Positions 44,622 through 53,561 of a stretch of DNA of 64,000 nucleotides are shown piece by piece; position 1 is the first letter of the stretch; every line of letters begins with the position of its first letter. Made by a program: the position numbers and the translations under genes. The stretch comes from Streptomyces sp. B21-083 (GTDB lineage: Bacteria; Actinomycetota; Actinomycetes; Streptomycetales; Streptomycetaceae). The notes under the pieces were generated by a model that was not told where the DNA came from, searched no databases, and worked only from the letters and a program-made list of their open reading frames with translations. The stretch covers positions 124,001 through 188,000 of the forward strand of contig NZ_JARUND010000001.1 in the NCBI RefSeq assembly GCF_036898825.1, given 5' to 3'.

Positions 44622-46732
44622 ACTCCGCGCGGCCCGGGCGGCTGCGGCTCGGTGACCGGGTCAGGTTCCAGGAGCACACCTATACCGTGGTCGGCCTGAC
44701 CGGGATGCAGATCCGGGTGGCCGACACCCACGGCACCGGGATGCTCGTCGACCAGGTCCACCTGCAGTCGGCCGAGGACTTCGCGGTCCTGGGGGCCGGT
44801 GACCGCACCGCGTTGGGCTCGGCCGCGCTGCTGGATCGCCTGCCCGGGCCGGTGGCGGAGCGCGCCCTGTGGTGGCAGCGGCACCTGGTCGAACTCCTCA
44901 CCGGCCTGCCGCCCGACGCGACTGCGGGGGTCCGGGTCAAGCCCGAGTACGACCCGGCTGGCCGTTCGCTGGCGCAACGCGAGCGGGCGAAGGCGGATGA
45001 ACTGGTCGCGCTGGGCGAGGAGATCACGGCGCGGACGGTCAAGCGCAAGCGCCAGCAGTACGAGGCCGGCGGGATCGCGGCGGTGGTGGACCACCGGCTC
45101 GCCCCGCACGCCTCGCTGACCGGGCGGGCCGACCCGCGGGTGGTGGCCGCGATCCGCCAGGCGATCGGCGAGAGCGTCCCGGCCTCCACCCGCACGATCG
45201 AGCACGCACGCTGGCGGACCGAGCGGATTCTGGAGGCCGAGTACGGCCAGGGCGTGGTGGAGATGCCCTCGCGCCCGACGTTCTACCGGCTGTTCGACAA
45301 GCTGTCGCATGGAGTCCACGTCACCGGCTCGGCTCGCACCCGCCGCTCGTTGGCCGACCAGCCCGAGGGGCCGTTCCGCTACGAGTCGGTCGCCGCCCCC
45401 GGCGAGCTGATGCAGATCGACTCCACCCCGCTGGACGTGCTGGTGCGGTTGGACCACGGGGTCCCCGGCCGGGTGGAACTCTGCGCCCTCATCGACCTGG
45501 CGACGCGCACCATCGCCGCCGCGGTGGTGCGGCCCACCACCAAGTCGGTGGACGCCTGCCTGCTGCTGGCCCGCGCGCTGACCCCGGAGCCGATGCGGCC
45601 CGGCTGGGTCCAGGCCCTGGCGATGTCCCGATCGGTGCTGCCGCACCGCAGACTGCTGACCCTGGACGAGCGCCTGGAGCACGCCGCGGCCCGGCCCGTG
45701 ATCATCCCGGAGACCATCGTCTGCGACCGGGGCAAGGCGTTCATCTCGGACAACTTCCGCTCCGCCTGCCGCACCCTGGAGATCAACTTCCAGCCCTGCC
45801 ACCCACGCTCCCCAGCGGAGAAACCTCATATCGAACGCACACTCGAATCAGTGGCCACGCTGTTCTGCCAGTTCCTCCCCGGCTACCTCGGCCGCACCGC
45901 CGAGCACCGCGGCCGGGACGTGGACGATGAGCCGCTGTGGTCGATGCTGGAGATCCAGGAATTCCTCGATGAATGGCTTGTCGCGAAGTGGCAATCGAGG
46001 CCCCATGACGGGCTCCGCGACCCGGGCGTCCCGGGCCGGACCTTCACCCCGAACCAGAAGTACGCCGCGCTGGTCGAGAGCGCCGGCTACGTCCCCCTCG
46101 CCCTGGGCGGCGACGACTACGTCGAACTGCTGCCCGCGACCTGGCGGGCCGTCAACTCCTACGGCATCAAAATCAACAACCGCATCTACGACTGCCCCGA
46201 CCTGGCCCCGTTCCGGCGCCAGCCCTCCGGCGTCACGCGCAAGCGGAACCTGTGGGAGATCCGCCGCGACCCCTACGACGCCGCCTGGATCTGGATGCGC
46301 CACCACTGGGAGACCGGCTGGATCCCGGTCCCCTGGAAGCACCTGGGCAGCGTCCCGCAGCCCTTCGGCGACCTGGCCTGGGACCATGCGGCAGCCGACC
46401 TGCGAGGCAAGGGCAACCCGACACCCACCGAAGAGGAGACCGCCCAGGCTGTCGCCAAGCTCCTGGTCAGAGCCAGCCAGGGACCGGCCGGCCAGAGCGA
46501 TGGACCGGCCTCGCGGCCGTCCAAGCGCGACCGGCGCGTCGCCGCCCGGACCCGAGCCGCCGCCGAGAGCCCCGGACCGCGTCCGCCCAGGCCAGAGCCG
46601 CCTCCAGTCGTCGAGGATCAGGCGCATCTCCACGGTGATGAGGCGGTGGACGGCACCGATGACGAGCCGATCGCGAAGGTCATTCCCCTCGGCGTCTTCG
46701 ACCCCTTCAAGGAGGCGGACAAGCGATGGTGA
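44618..46732 (+). CDS. TnsB/TniA-like DDE transposase
   Basis: 704 residues from GTG 44618. After an N-terminal DNA-binding region it has a retroviral-integrase core with the DDE triad at about Asp268 (LMQIDSTPLD), Asp370 (ETIVCDRGKAFISD) and Glu406 (SPAEKPHIERTLES), then a Mu-transposase-type C-terminal domain (NRIYDCPDLAPFR). The tail (about residues 600-700) is low-complexity, as expected for contact with the TnsC-type ATPase. It catalyses 3'-end cleavage and strand transfer. Overlaps the next gene by 7 bp. Confidence 0.93.
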   Translation: MNSARPGRLRLGDRVRFQEHTYTVVGLTGMQIRVADTHGTGMLVDQVHLQSAEDFAVLGAGDRTALGSAALLDRLPGPVAERALWWQRHLVELLTGLPPDATAGVRVKPEYDPAGRSLAQRERAKADELVALGEEITARTVKRKRQQYEAGGIAAVVDHRLAPHASLTGRADPRVVAAIRQAIGESVPASTRTIEHARWRTERILEAEYGQGVVEMPSRPTFYRLFDKLSHGVHVTGSARTRRSLADQPEGPFRYESVAAPGELMQIDSTPLDVLVRLDHGVPGRVELCALIDLATRTIAAAVVRPTTKSVDACLLLARALTPEPMRPGWVQALAMSRSVLPHRRLLTLDERLEHAAARPVIIPETIVCDRGKAFISDNFRSACRTLEINFQPCHPRSPAEKPHIERTLESVATLFCQFLPGYLGRTAEHRGRDVDDEPLWSMLEIQEFLDEWLVAKWQSRPHDGLRDPGVPGRTFTPNQKYAALVESAGYVPLALGGDDYVELLPATWRAVNSYGIKINNRIYDCPDLAPFRRQPSGVTRKRNLWEIRRDPYDAAWIWMRHHWETGWIPVPWKHLGSVPQPFGDLAWDHAAADLRGKGNPTPTEEETAQAVAKLLVRASQGPAGQSDGPASRPSKRDRRVAARTRAAAESPGPRPPRPEPPPVVEDQAHLHGDEAVDGTDDEPIAKVIPLGVFDPFKEADKRW

Positions 46733-47793
46733 CCGTGACCGGACCCACCCCCGGCCAGGACTCGGACCCGGGCCGGCAGTACGGATGGCGAAGCGCCCTG
46801 GAACGCGAGGACCTGCACCGCTACCTCACCACGCTGGAGGGCTGGCGGGAGTTCACCATCCAGGACCCGGTTCCGCCCGACCTGCTGCCCGCACCTGCGC
46901 TCGCGGACCTGGACCCGGACGAACGACTGGACTACGACGACGACCGCCTCGACTACCACACCCGTCTGACCGTGGCCGCGACCTCCACCTTGCGCACCGT
47001 CGTCCACGCGGGCAGGCGGTTGACCCTGCTCAACCGGCACGCGATCAGCGCCCGCCGGGGCCTGATCCTGTCCGGCGCGGCCGGGACCGGAAAGACCACC
47101 GCACTCACCCAGTTCGGCAAGACCATCGAGGTCATCGACCGGCGCCAGCACCCCGGCATCGACGGCCGGATCCCGGTGGTCTACGTCACCGTCCCGCCCG
47201 CCGCGACCTCGCGCATGCTGGCCGTGGAGTTCGCCCGCTTCCTGGGCCTGCCCGTCACCAACCGCGCCAACATCACCGATGTCATCGAGGCCGTCTGCGG
47301 CGTCCTGATCGACGCGAGAGTGAGCGTCGTATGTGTCGATGAGCTCCACAATCTCTCGCTCACGACCAGGAACGGCGCGGAGGTATCGGACACGCTGAAG
47401 TACTTCTCGGAACGGATCCCGGCCACTTTCGTCTACGCCGGAGTGGACCTGGAGGCGAACGGGCTGTTCAACGGCACCCGCGGCCGACAGATCGCCGGGC
47501 GCTTCGCGGTCATCGACACCGTTCCCTTCCCCCGCACCGCGGAATGGACCGGCCTGGTCAGCACCTTCGAGGAGGCCCTGCGGCTGCACCACCACAAGCC
47601 CAAGACCCTGGAAGGACTGGCCGGCTACCTCCACCAGCGCACCGGCGGCATGATCGGCAGCCTGTCCCACCTCATCCGCGGGGCCGCCATCGACGCCATC
47701 CTGGACGGCACCGAGAAGATCACCCGGAAGTCGCTCACCGGCGTCAAGCTCGACCGCGCGGCCCAGACCCGCAAACCCGGACCCGCCGCTTGA
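46726..47793 (+). CDS. TniB/TnsC-like AAA+ ATPase
   Basis: 355 residues. Walker A RGLILSGAAGTGKTTALTQF (about residues 107-126) and Walker B SVVCVDELHNLSL (about 196-208); a sensor region TFVYAGVDLEANGLF; C-terminal helical lid MIGSLSHLIRGAAIDAIL. TnsC-type ATPases polymerise on target DNA chosen by TniQ and recruit the transposase. Overlaps tnsB by 7 bp and the tniQ-like gene by 4 bp. Confidence 0.92.
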   Translation: MVTVTGPTPGQDSDPGRQYGWRSALEREDLHRYLTTLEGWREFTIQDPVPPDLLPAPALADLDPDERLDYDDDRLDYHTRLTVAATSTLRTVVHAGRRLTLLNRHAISARRGLILSGAAGTGKTTALTQFGKTIEVIDRRQHPGIDGRIPVVYVTVPPAATSRMLAVEFARFLGLPVTNRANITDVIEAVCGVLIDARVSVVCVDELHNLSLTTRNGAEVSDTLKYFSERIPATFVYAGVDLEANGLFNGTRGRQIAGRFAVIDTVPFPRTAEWTGLVSTFEEALRLHHHKPKTLEGLAGYLHQRTGGMIGSLSHLIRGAAIDAILDGTEKITRKSLTGVKLDRAAQTRKPGPAA

Positions 47794-48935
47794 GCACCGA
47801 CGGCAGCGACGGTGACCGGCCCAGGTTGCTGCCGGCCCGTCCCCGCCCCAAGGCCGGGGAGACCACGGACTCCTACATCCGTCGGCTCTCCCGAGCCAAC
47901 CATCTCAAGCCCAGCTACCTGCGCGGCTATCTGGCGGGACCTCCCAACTGGCTCGGCCGCCCCCGCGCCGAACGACTCGCGGCCCTGACCGGCCGACAGC
48001 AGACCGCTCTGGAAAAGGCATTGGTGGACCTTCTCCCACCCGCACGGACGAAAACCGTCAAGCGGACCACCCCTCAAGAGACCACCGCCCGCAGGACGGA
48101 CAGATCCGCGCTCTTCTCCGCGATCCGCCAAGACGCCCGCGCCGAAGGGCTGTCGCTTCGCGCACTCGCCGAACGCCACCATGTCCACCGCCGCACCGTC
48201 CGTCACGCCCTCGACTCCCCGACACCCCCACCGCGGAAACCTCCACCCGCCCGTGAGAGACCGGCCCTGGATCGAGCCCGTCCCGTCATCGACGCGATGC
48301 TCGACAACCACGCGGAGGCAAACGACGGTCAGCCCCTGACCACCCGCTTCATCTGGGAGCACCTCCTGGACGAACACGACTCCGAGGTCTCCTACGCCAC
48401 CGTTCGGGACTACATTGCCCAGCTCCGGCAGCAGACTCTCGAAGACGATGCCTTCCCCGTCCGTGAACGGAGACGTCGCTCTGGCAACATTCTCTCCACC
48501 AGCGCCGGCACGACTCAGGGGCCCGTCATTCAGCACTACCGGGAGTTGCTCGCGGCCGTGGGACAACGGCCGTCGGCCCACGGTCTCGACGGAACCTACG
48601 CGTCCATGACCGCCTTCGTCCTCGGCTGCGACGCCGGAAATTCAAACGGCATGCTCGCCGGCTTCCGCGAATGGCTGGTCGTCCGCCTCGACCACGGCAA
48701 CAACCTCGCCTGGCCCTCTCTCGTCCGGCATCTCGCCCCCAACGGCTTCGTGCACCCCCTGACACCGGCAGCCGACACGGCTGCCGTCGGCGCCCTCTTC
48801 CAACTGCTCGACGAGTTCCTGGAACTACGCGAAGGTCGCGACGGCCCTCTCAAGATCTACGGCGCCTACCAAGCGTGGCTGAACGCCCAGAACTGGTATC
48901 ACCCAGATCCGTCTCCGACGGACCAGATCAACTGA
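47790..48935 (+). CDS. TniQ-like N-terminus fused to an IstA-like HTH region
   Basis: 381 residues from TTG 47790 (overlap TTGA with tniB). Residues 15-60 follow the TniQ opening pattern: PRPKAGETTDSYIRRLSRAN. Residues about 105-225 resemble the N-terminal HTH half of IS21 IstA: RSALFSAIRQDARAEGLSLR, ERHHVHRRTVRHALDSPT, and VSYATVRDYIAQLR. The rest is helical (LAGFREWLVVRLDHGNN). No TniQ zinc fingers are visible. It probably specifies the insertion target. The fusion to an IstA-type DNA-binding region is unusual. The C-terminal DQIN and stop are coded by the right-end repeat. Confidence 0.75.
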   Translation: MSTDGSDGDRPRLLPARPRPKAGETTDSYIRRLSRANHLKPSYLRGYLAGPPNWLGRPRAERLAALTGRQQTALEKALVDLLPPARTKTVKRTTPQETTARRTDRSALFSAIRQDARAEGLSLRALAERHHVHRRTVRHALDSPTPPPRKPPPARERPALDRARPVIDAMLDNHAEANDGQPLTTRFIWEHLLDEHDSEVSYATVRDYIAQLRQQTLEDDAFPVRERRRRSGNILSTSAGTTQGPVIQHYRELLAAVGQRPSAHGLDGTYASMTAFVLGCDAGNSNGMLAGFREWLVVRLDHGNNLAWPSLVRHLAPNGFVHPLTPAADTAAVGALFQLLDEFLELREGRDGPLKIYGAYQAWLNAQNWYHPDPSPTDQIN

Positions 48936-49062
48936 GACGACGACCCGCATCCACACCTGCGGGACCAGATCAACTGAGAAACCCGGCATCCTGGCGTCTC
49001 AATCCATCTGGTCGTCGCTGGTCACAGCCCTGCCCGCAGACCAGATCATTTGAGACGGGACA
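48921..49062 (-). repeat. Right end of Tn7-like transposon with TnsB-type binding repeats
   Basis: Contains GACCAGATCAACTGAG at 48921-48936 and again near 48962, GACCAGATCATTTGAGACGG at the terminus, and a further ATCTGGTC copy in the opposite orientation near 49007. These are the inverse of the left-end repeats. The first copy overlaps the last codons of the tniQ-like gene (DQIN then stop). Confidence 0.82.
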
Positions 49063-49167
49063 CGAATCACAACAAACCATTGCTGGTCAGATGCCATACC
49101 AGACAAGATCACAGAAACCCTCTCCACACCTCCAACACCGCAGTTCACCGCCATGTTGCTGTCGTAA

Positions 49168-49731
49168 CTAGACGGAAGACAGACACCCGAGCAGCGGTGT
49201 ATAGATCGCCACGTCGGGGTCATCGAGCAGCATGTTCGTGTCGACCGCCACACGCACCGCCCAGGCGTCATCCGGCAGGAGCTCGCCCAGCTTCCGGAGC
49301 GTGGCCACGGCCACCTTGACCTTGTCGACGGCCTTGTCGACGGCCTTGTCGACGGCCTTGTCGACGGCCTTGTCGATGCTTGCCGGCACGGGGGTGTCCC
49401 GGGGCCGTACAAGCCAGCGCTGCAGCAGGGCAAGGCTCCCGTCGAGGCGCTTGGTGACCTCCGGAGTCGGGTGCGGGAACAACAGCCGGAACAACGGCTC
49501 CCACTCCCGTACGCGCCCAAGGAGTTCCATCCTTCGTGTCTCGAGCTCGGGGCCGCTGGGTACCCAGCCCCACTTCGCGGCACCGAAGTGCACGAAGCCG
49601 CCGGACCGACGGTTCGGGTCGACGTTCCGGATCTGTGAGTCCGCAAGGATTTTGAGGAAGTCCGCTTCGATCCGGTCCAGGTCGGACCGGAGGCGTTCCA
49701 GGTACGTCGGCGGGGCTTGTGTGGCGGCCAT
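49168..49731 (-). pseudogene. PIN-domain gene cut after its first motif
   Basis: 187 residues from ATG 49731 (MAATQAPPTYLERLRSDLDR). The N-terminal two thirds are helical and include an AVDK tandem (about residues 117-135). Near the end comes AVRVAVDTNMLLDDPDVAIY, the start of a PIN ribonuclease domain with its first catalytic Asp, but the frame stops eight residues later (LLGCLSSV). The remaining three acidic residues of a PIN site are missing. The break is 106 bp from the right end of the Tn7-like transposon, so earlier rearrangement around this insertion site probably removed the 3' end. Likely inactive. Confidence 0.7.
49321..49377. repeat. 12-bp tandem repeat coding for AVDK
   Basis: Four perfect copies of CTTGTCGACGGC (49321-49368) plus a partial fifth unit. 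On the minus strand it codes for repeated AVDK inside the truncated PIN gene, giving a short heptad-like helix linker. Such an array can change copy number by slippage. Confidence 0.9.
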
Positions 49732-49977
49732 CTGCCGATGATGCCGCACACCTCTGACAACCCATTCCCGTTCCGCCCGGGATCTTCTCCGTTACTACTT
49801 CCCCCACGAGCCCACCGCTGTGTCGCGGGCTACCACAGGGCTCGCCAATGCACACGGTCGGGACGCCCCGAACTCCCGGCTGCGTCTGCGTCACGCCCAC
49901 CGCCGGGAGTTCGGTGTGCACCGAGCACCAGGTAAGACGCCCCACAGCATCACTGGGGGCGTCTTACCGCACACGCG

Positions 49978-50403
49978 TCAGGAGGTGAGTACGAACCAGT
50001 CGTCGGCAGGCGGCCACCTCCGCGGGCGCATCACATCCCGGATCCGCAGGAGGTCGGCGCACCGGCCCTCGATCGCGTCCACGGCCTCCGGCGGCGTGTG
50101 ATCGGTGAGCCTCAGGACGCGGATCCGGGCAAAGGTCCCGCGTTTCGCCGGGTTGTTGTCGTGCCTGTCCAGCCGTCCGAGCAGGCCGTCCGCACGGTTG
50201 GCCTGCCCCAGCCAGCGGAGACGGTGCTCCGTGTCTGAGATCAGGTAGATCGCGGTGGTGATGTCCAGTTCCTCGTACCGCCACCGCTCGGCCCAGCGCA
50301 CGGGCCGGAAGAGAACCTCGTCGAGGTACCGGCCGGCTGCTCGGGGCAGTGCGCCCAGGCGGCCGTCGGTCAGGACCGGGCCGGTCGGCAGGGCTCCGCG
50401 CAC
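49978..50403 (-). CDS. GIY-YIG-like small protein
   Basis: 141 residues from GTG 50403, overlapping the end of the upstream gene by 34 bp. The stretch TTAIYLISDTEHRLRWLGQA followed by NRADGLLGRLDRHDNN resembles a GIY-YIG nuclease core (strand, short loop, W/Y-x-G-Q, then R and H in the following helix), ending in a conserved-looking strand TFARIRVLRL. The C-terminal part has WPPADDWFVLTS. The catalytic Glu is not evident, so activity is uncertain. It is translationally linked to the 646-residue protein and the two probably act together. Confidence 0.65.
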   Translation of the reverse strand: MRGALPTGPVLTDGRLGALPRAAGRYLDEVLFRPVRWAERWRYEELDITTAIYLISDTEHRLRWLGQANRADGLLGRLDRHDNNPAKRGTFARIRVLRLTDHTPPEAVDAIEGRCADLLRIRDVMRPRRWPPADDWFVLTS

Positions 50404-52310
50404 AGGGCGTCACCCTCCTCCGTGAACTCTTCCTCGAACTCCGCCAGGTCGTCGTCCTCGTCGGAGTCGCTGGCCTCCGTGAGGAACTTCTCCGACGCGG
50501 ACTCCTCGATGGTCGGGTTGCCGTACTGCATGTCGATGATGGCCGACTTCAGCATGCCCACGTCGGAGTGCACCACGGACAGAGCGCGGAGAAGAGCGGC
50601 GATTTCCTGCTCCACGGCTCCGTGCAGAGGCCGCTGACCGGCCCCCTGCGCGTCGGACAGAAGGGACCGCGCTGTCTTGAGCACCTCGACCAGGGCCGCG
50701 GGCAGATCGCCGGTGACTGCGTCGTAGAAGCGGCCACGGGTGTCGTTGAAGATCTCCAGGGGAGTCGGGTCCGGAGGCTGCGGGGTCGTCCCATCGGTGC
50801 TGCTGCCCCGGGGCGTGAACGCCGGCGGGCGCTTGGTCTGGGCCTTCGGGAAGACCGCGTCGAACCATGACTTGTCCGCCTTGGTGTCTTCGATGGGAAG
50901 GCCTTCGGGGTCCACCTGCCGGGGCGTGGTGTTCTTGGCCGTTGCCCTGGCGAGCTCGTTCATCAGCCCGACCGTCCGGCGGGGCTGGCTGAGCATGGCC
51001 TTGCGGGCGTTGATCGTGCTCCGGCGGATCTTCTTGTCAGCGACGGTTTCGCCGTCCTCGAGCTCCCCGCTGCCGCTCTGTGCACCGATCGACCCACGGT
51101 CCGCCTCGATGATCTTGCACTCGGCGAGCCAGTGGATGCCGCGGGTAGTCAGGAAGCGGTCGAGCGCATCGAGATCGAGCGGCTGACCGGCGGTACTGAC
51201 GGTGCCGATCACTTTGTCCCACGCGGGTTCCTCGGCGAGGTGCCCCTGGGACTTGATGAAGGTGCTGCTCAGCAGGCCGTCCAGGACGCGAGGATTCCAG
51301 CGGAAGCTGTATCCCTCGCCGATCACCGAGGAGACCATGCGCAGGCGGTGCCAGACGTGGTCCTTGCTCGTGGCGTAGCGGGCCGGCTCGCCCAACACCC
51401 GGCGCAGGGCCCTGGCCCGGGCGGGGTCCTTGGGGAAGACTACGGCGTACAGAGCGCGGTCGCGCCGGTCGCGGGCAGTGACGATGGCTTCGCCGGGACG
51501 GTGCTCGGGATCGCGACCCTCCCCGGCGAGCCAGGCGCGCTCCTCCTCGCTGATCCATCCACGCTGCTTCGCATCCCGCAGAACGGCACGCAGGTCGGAG
51601 GCCGCCTTCTCGACCAGGGTGTAGCCCAGGGGCGGGCGCCGGTGGTCGGCCCTGTTCGGGTCGAAGACGACGTTGTGGAAGTCCTCCGGGGCGGAGGTAC
51701 CCACAATGATCTGCATCCTGACCGTGGCGACCATGGCGGCCTGCTTCGCCTGGCCATGGAGAGAGTGCCGTTCGTCGTCGAAGGCGACGCGCAGCCTCTC
51801 CGCGAACGCCGGCACCCACACCGCAGGGTCGGCCACCTTCGCGGGAACGCCGTCGACACCGTCGAGTCCGAGGAGACCGCGATCGATGCCGAAGATGATG
51901 TCCTTCGGCACCAGGCCGTGAAGCGCGAGGCGGGCCCGGCTCCGGTTCGCGCCCTTGACGGCGGTCGCGTCGAGAACCCGGCGCACCTGGGCAGTGATGC
52001 CACCGTCCAGTTCCTTGACCGGTTCCCGGACCTGACGCAGCAGCAGGGCGTGCAGGGTGGTCTCGTTTTGCCCGTAGACCTGCATGTCGTCGATCAGCTT
52101 GTAGCCGCGGTCTCCGTCGGCCTGGTCGAGGGCATCGGTCATGGTGCCGATCAGCCCGCTCAGCGTCTGGCTGTCCACCGGGGCCGCGGTCGTCAGGAAT
52201 GCCGCCGGCAGCGCGCCCTCGTGTCGGCCAGTGACCAGGCGTGGAAGCATCCGAGCCGGGTCAGGTTGTATGTTCAGCGATGGGGGGTTGAACTGCCTCC
52301 GGCAGACCAC
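50370..52310 (-). CDS. Large hypothetical protein with acidic C-terminus
   Basis: 646 residues from GTG 52310; ATG 52250 is an alternative. No recognised domain. Readable blocks: RARLALHGLVPKDIIFGIDR, VRMQIIVGTSAPEDFHNVVF, RRVLGEPARYATSKDHVWHR, WLAECKIIEADRGSIGAQSG and KSAIIDMQYGNPTIEESASE. The extreme C-terminus is strongly acidic (DSDEDDDLAEFEEEFTEEGD). The upstream flank is an ISL2 insertion and the frame is open only about 75 bp beyond the GTG, so the gene may have lost 5' sequence. It is co-transcribed with the GIY-YIG-like gene. Function unknown; a nucleic-acid-related or defence role is only a guess. Confidence 0.7.
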   Translation of the reverse strand: MVCRRQFNPPSLNIQPDPARMLPRLVTGRHEGALPAAFLTTAAPVDSQTLSGLIGTMTDALDQADGDRGYKLIDDMQVYGQNETTLHALLLRQVREPVKELDGGITAQVRRVLDATAVKGANRSRARLALHGLVPKDIIFGIDRGLLGLDGVDGVPAKVADPAVWVPAFAERLRVAFDDERHSLHGQAKQAAMVATVRMQIIVGTSAPEDFHNVVFDPNRADHRRPPLGYTLVEKAASDLRAVLRDAKQRGWISEEERAWLAGEGRDPEHRPGEAIVTARDRRDRALYAVVFPKDPARARALRRVLGEPARYATSKDHVWHRLRMVSSVIGEGYSFRWNPRVLDGLLSSTFIKSQGHLAEEPAWDKVIGTVSTAGQPLDLDALDRFLTTRGIHWLAECKIIEADRGSIGAQSGSGELEDGETVADKKIRRSTINARKAMLSQPRRTVGLMNELARATAKNTTPRQVDPEGLPIEDTKADKSWFDAVFPKAQTKRPPAFTPRGSSTDGTTPQPPDPTPLEIFNDTRGRFYDAVTGDLPAALVEVLKTARSLLSDAQGAGQRPLHGAVEQEIAALLRALSVVHSDVGMLKSAIIDMQYGNPTIEESASEKFLTEASDSDEDDDLAEFEEEFTEEGDALCAEPCRPARS

Positions 52311-52474
52311 TGTGCGGTGCAGGCGCGTCAGTGGCCGAGCACGGAGGCCTCCGGCCGACGCTCAACCCGAAGCACCGGCTCCGATGCCGGATGCCGCCGC
52401 GCCGCCCTAGCCCGCCCCACCCTTCTCTCATTCGGGCAGGGACAGCGGCAACAGAGGGGATGTCAGCACCCACT
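52311..52474. other. Gap between hypothetical gene and ISL2 element
   Basis: 164 bp with no gene. It should contain the promoter of the 646-residue gene. The adjacent IS insertion at 52475 may have removed or altered it. Confidence 0.4.
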
Positions 52475-53363
52475 GAGCCTTTTCCATCCTCAGTCTGAGC
52501 TGGTCAGATGGAGGGTGAGGACAGCCTGGACGAGGCTCGTGATTCGGGTCGTCGAGCAGCGGAGCTTGCGCAGGACCCGCCAGGACTTGAGGGTGGCGAT
52601 GGCCTGTTCGACCAGTGCCCGCACCTTTGCGTGGGACCGGTTGACGGCCTGCTGACCGGCGGACAGCTTCTCCCATCGGCCACGGTAAGGGAGGCGGACC
52701 GTGCCGCCCGCGCCCTGGTAACCCTTGTCCGCCCAGCAGTTGATGCCGGCCTCGGCGAGAGCATCGATGATGCCGTGCTCGCGTGCGGCCCTGACGTCAT
52801 GGACGGCACCGGCCAGGGCTGGTGAAGCCCACAGGAGACGACCCTTCGGATCGGCTATGACCTGCACGTTCATGCCGTGCTTCTTGTGTTTGCCCGAGTA
52901 GAAGGGCCGGTCGGCGGCGATCCTGTCGATCGGCAGAAGCGTCCCGTCCAGGAGCAGGTACGCCTTCATCGACGCGGCCCGTACTGCTTCGGCGAGCGTG
53001 GGGGCAAGGGCGGCCAGGAGCTCAACGGCCTCCGTGATGTAGCGGTAGGCGGTGGTGGTGCCGATCCCGAAACCGGCCGCGAGCTGGGCGTAGGGCTGGC
53101 CGTTGCGGAGGTGGGCGAGGGCGAGCAGGGCCTGTCGGCCCGCACTCAGCCGCCGCCATCGGGTTCCGAGAGCGTGGCGGTGTTTCCTCAAGCGGGCGGC
53201 GAGGAAGCGGAGGGCAGAGCTGGACACGTCGACGCCGGACGGGTAGACAAGCATGCGAAGCCTCTGGTGGAGACGGTTCTCTTCGTCGAAAACCCATCTA
53301 CCAGGGGCTTCACCCGTTTGTGAGGCCAACTACCCAGCTGGTGCGGGAGGTTGGAAAAGGCTC
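52475..53363 (-). mobile_element. IS5-family (ISL2-group) insertion sequence
   Basis: An 889-bp element whose ends carry GAGCCTTTTCCA in inverted orientation (52475-52486; 53352-53363). It is flanked by the direct repeat ACT (52472-52474; 53364-53366), which fits the ANT 3-bp duplication of the ISL2 group. It holds one intact transposase gene on the minus strand. Confidence 0.88.
52490..53329 (-). CDS. IS5-family (DDE_Tnp_4) transposase
   Basis: 279 residues. N-terminal HTH_Tnp_4 helix-turn-helix: LRNGQPYAQLAAGFGIGTTT, then AYRYITEAVELLA. Catalytic core: KAYLLLDGTLLPIDRI (first Asp), FYSGKHKKHGMNVQVIADP, CWADKGYQGAGGTV (second Asp) and HAKVRALVEQAIATLKSWRV (Glu). Full length for the group and fills the element. 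Confidence 0.95.
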   Translation of the reverse strand: MASQTGEAPGRWVFDEENRLHQRLRMLVYPSGVDVSSSALRFLAARLRKHRHALGTRWRRLSAGRQALLALAHLRNGQPYAQLAAGFGIGTTTAYRYITEAVELLAALAPTLAEAVRAASMKAYLLLDGTLLPIDRIAADRPFYSGKHKKHGMNVQVIADPKGRLLWASPALAGAVHDVRAAREHGIIDALAEAGINCWADKGYQGAGGTVRLPYRGRWEKLSAGQQAVNRSHAKVRALVEQAIATLKSWRVLRKLRCSTTRITSLVQAVLTLHLTSSD

Positions 53364-53561
53364 ACTATCATGCACAAACTAGCTTCTGATCAGGCCAGTT
53401 GAAAGGCTGGCCACGGGACCACCCCAAAGGGCCCACGGCCGCCTCAGCTCTGGTCCGCTACGACCTCCACCTGGCAAAAGGCACCACGCCGTCGCGGACA
53501 ACTGCAACCATCTCGACAGCAAGGTCGCCACAGCCCATCGCCCAGACGGAGGACTTCACAG

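Larger units (their letters stand above)
43014..49062 (+). mobile_element. Complete Tn7-like (TnsA/TnsB/TniB/TniQ) transposon
   Basis: A 6,049-bp element. Its outer ends are inverted copies of TGTCCCGTCTC (43014-43024; 49052-49062), and it is flanked by the 5-bp direct repeat CGAAT (43009-43013; 49063-49067), the duplication size made by Tn7-type transposition. It contains, left to right, a minus-strand cargo gene, then TnsA-, TnsB-, TnsC/TniB- and TniQ-like genes in one overlapping plus-strand operon. All reading frames are open and the ends and duplication are intact, so it may be active. Confidence 0.93.

Noticed and set aside
44522..45829. 435-codon minus-strand frame opposite tnsB
   Set aside because: The plus strand codes for a clear DDE integrase core; the opposite frame is arginine/glycine-rich noise.
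49321..49377. Tandem 12-bp repeats considered as a CRISPR-like array
   Set aside because: Units are contiguous with no spacers and lie in a coding frame (AVDK); this is a simple tandem repeat.
53399..53561. Possible small gene between the ISL2 element and the membrane protein
   Set aside because: The frame lacks a ribosome site and runs through the real start at 53562 in another frame; translation is low-complexity.
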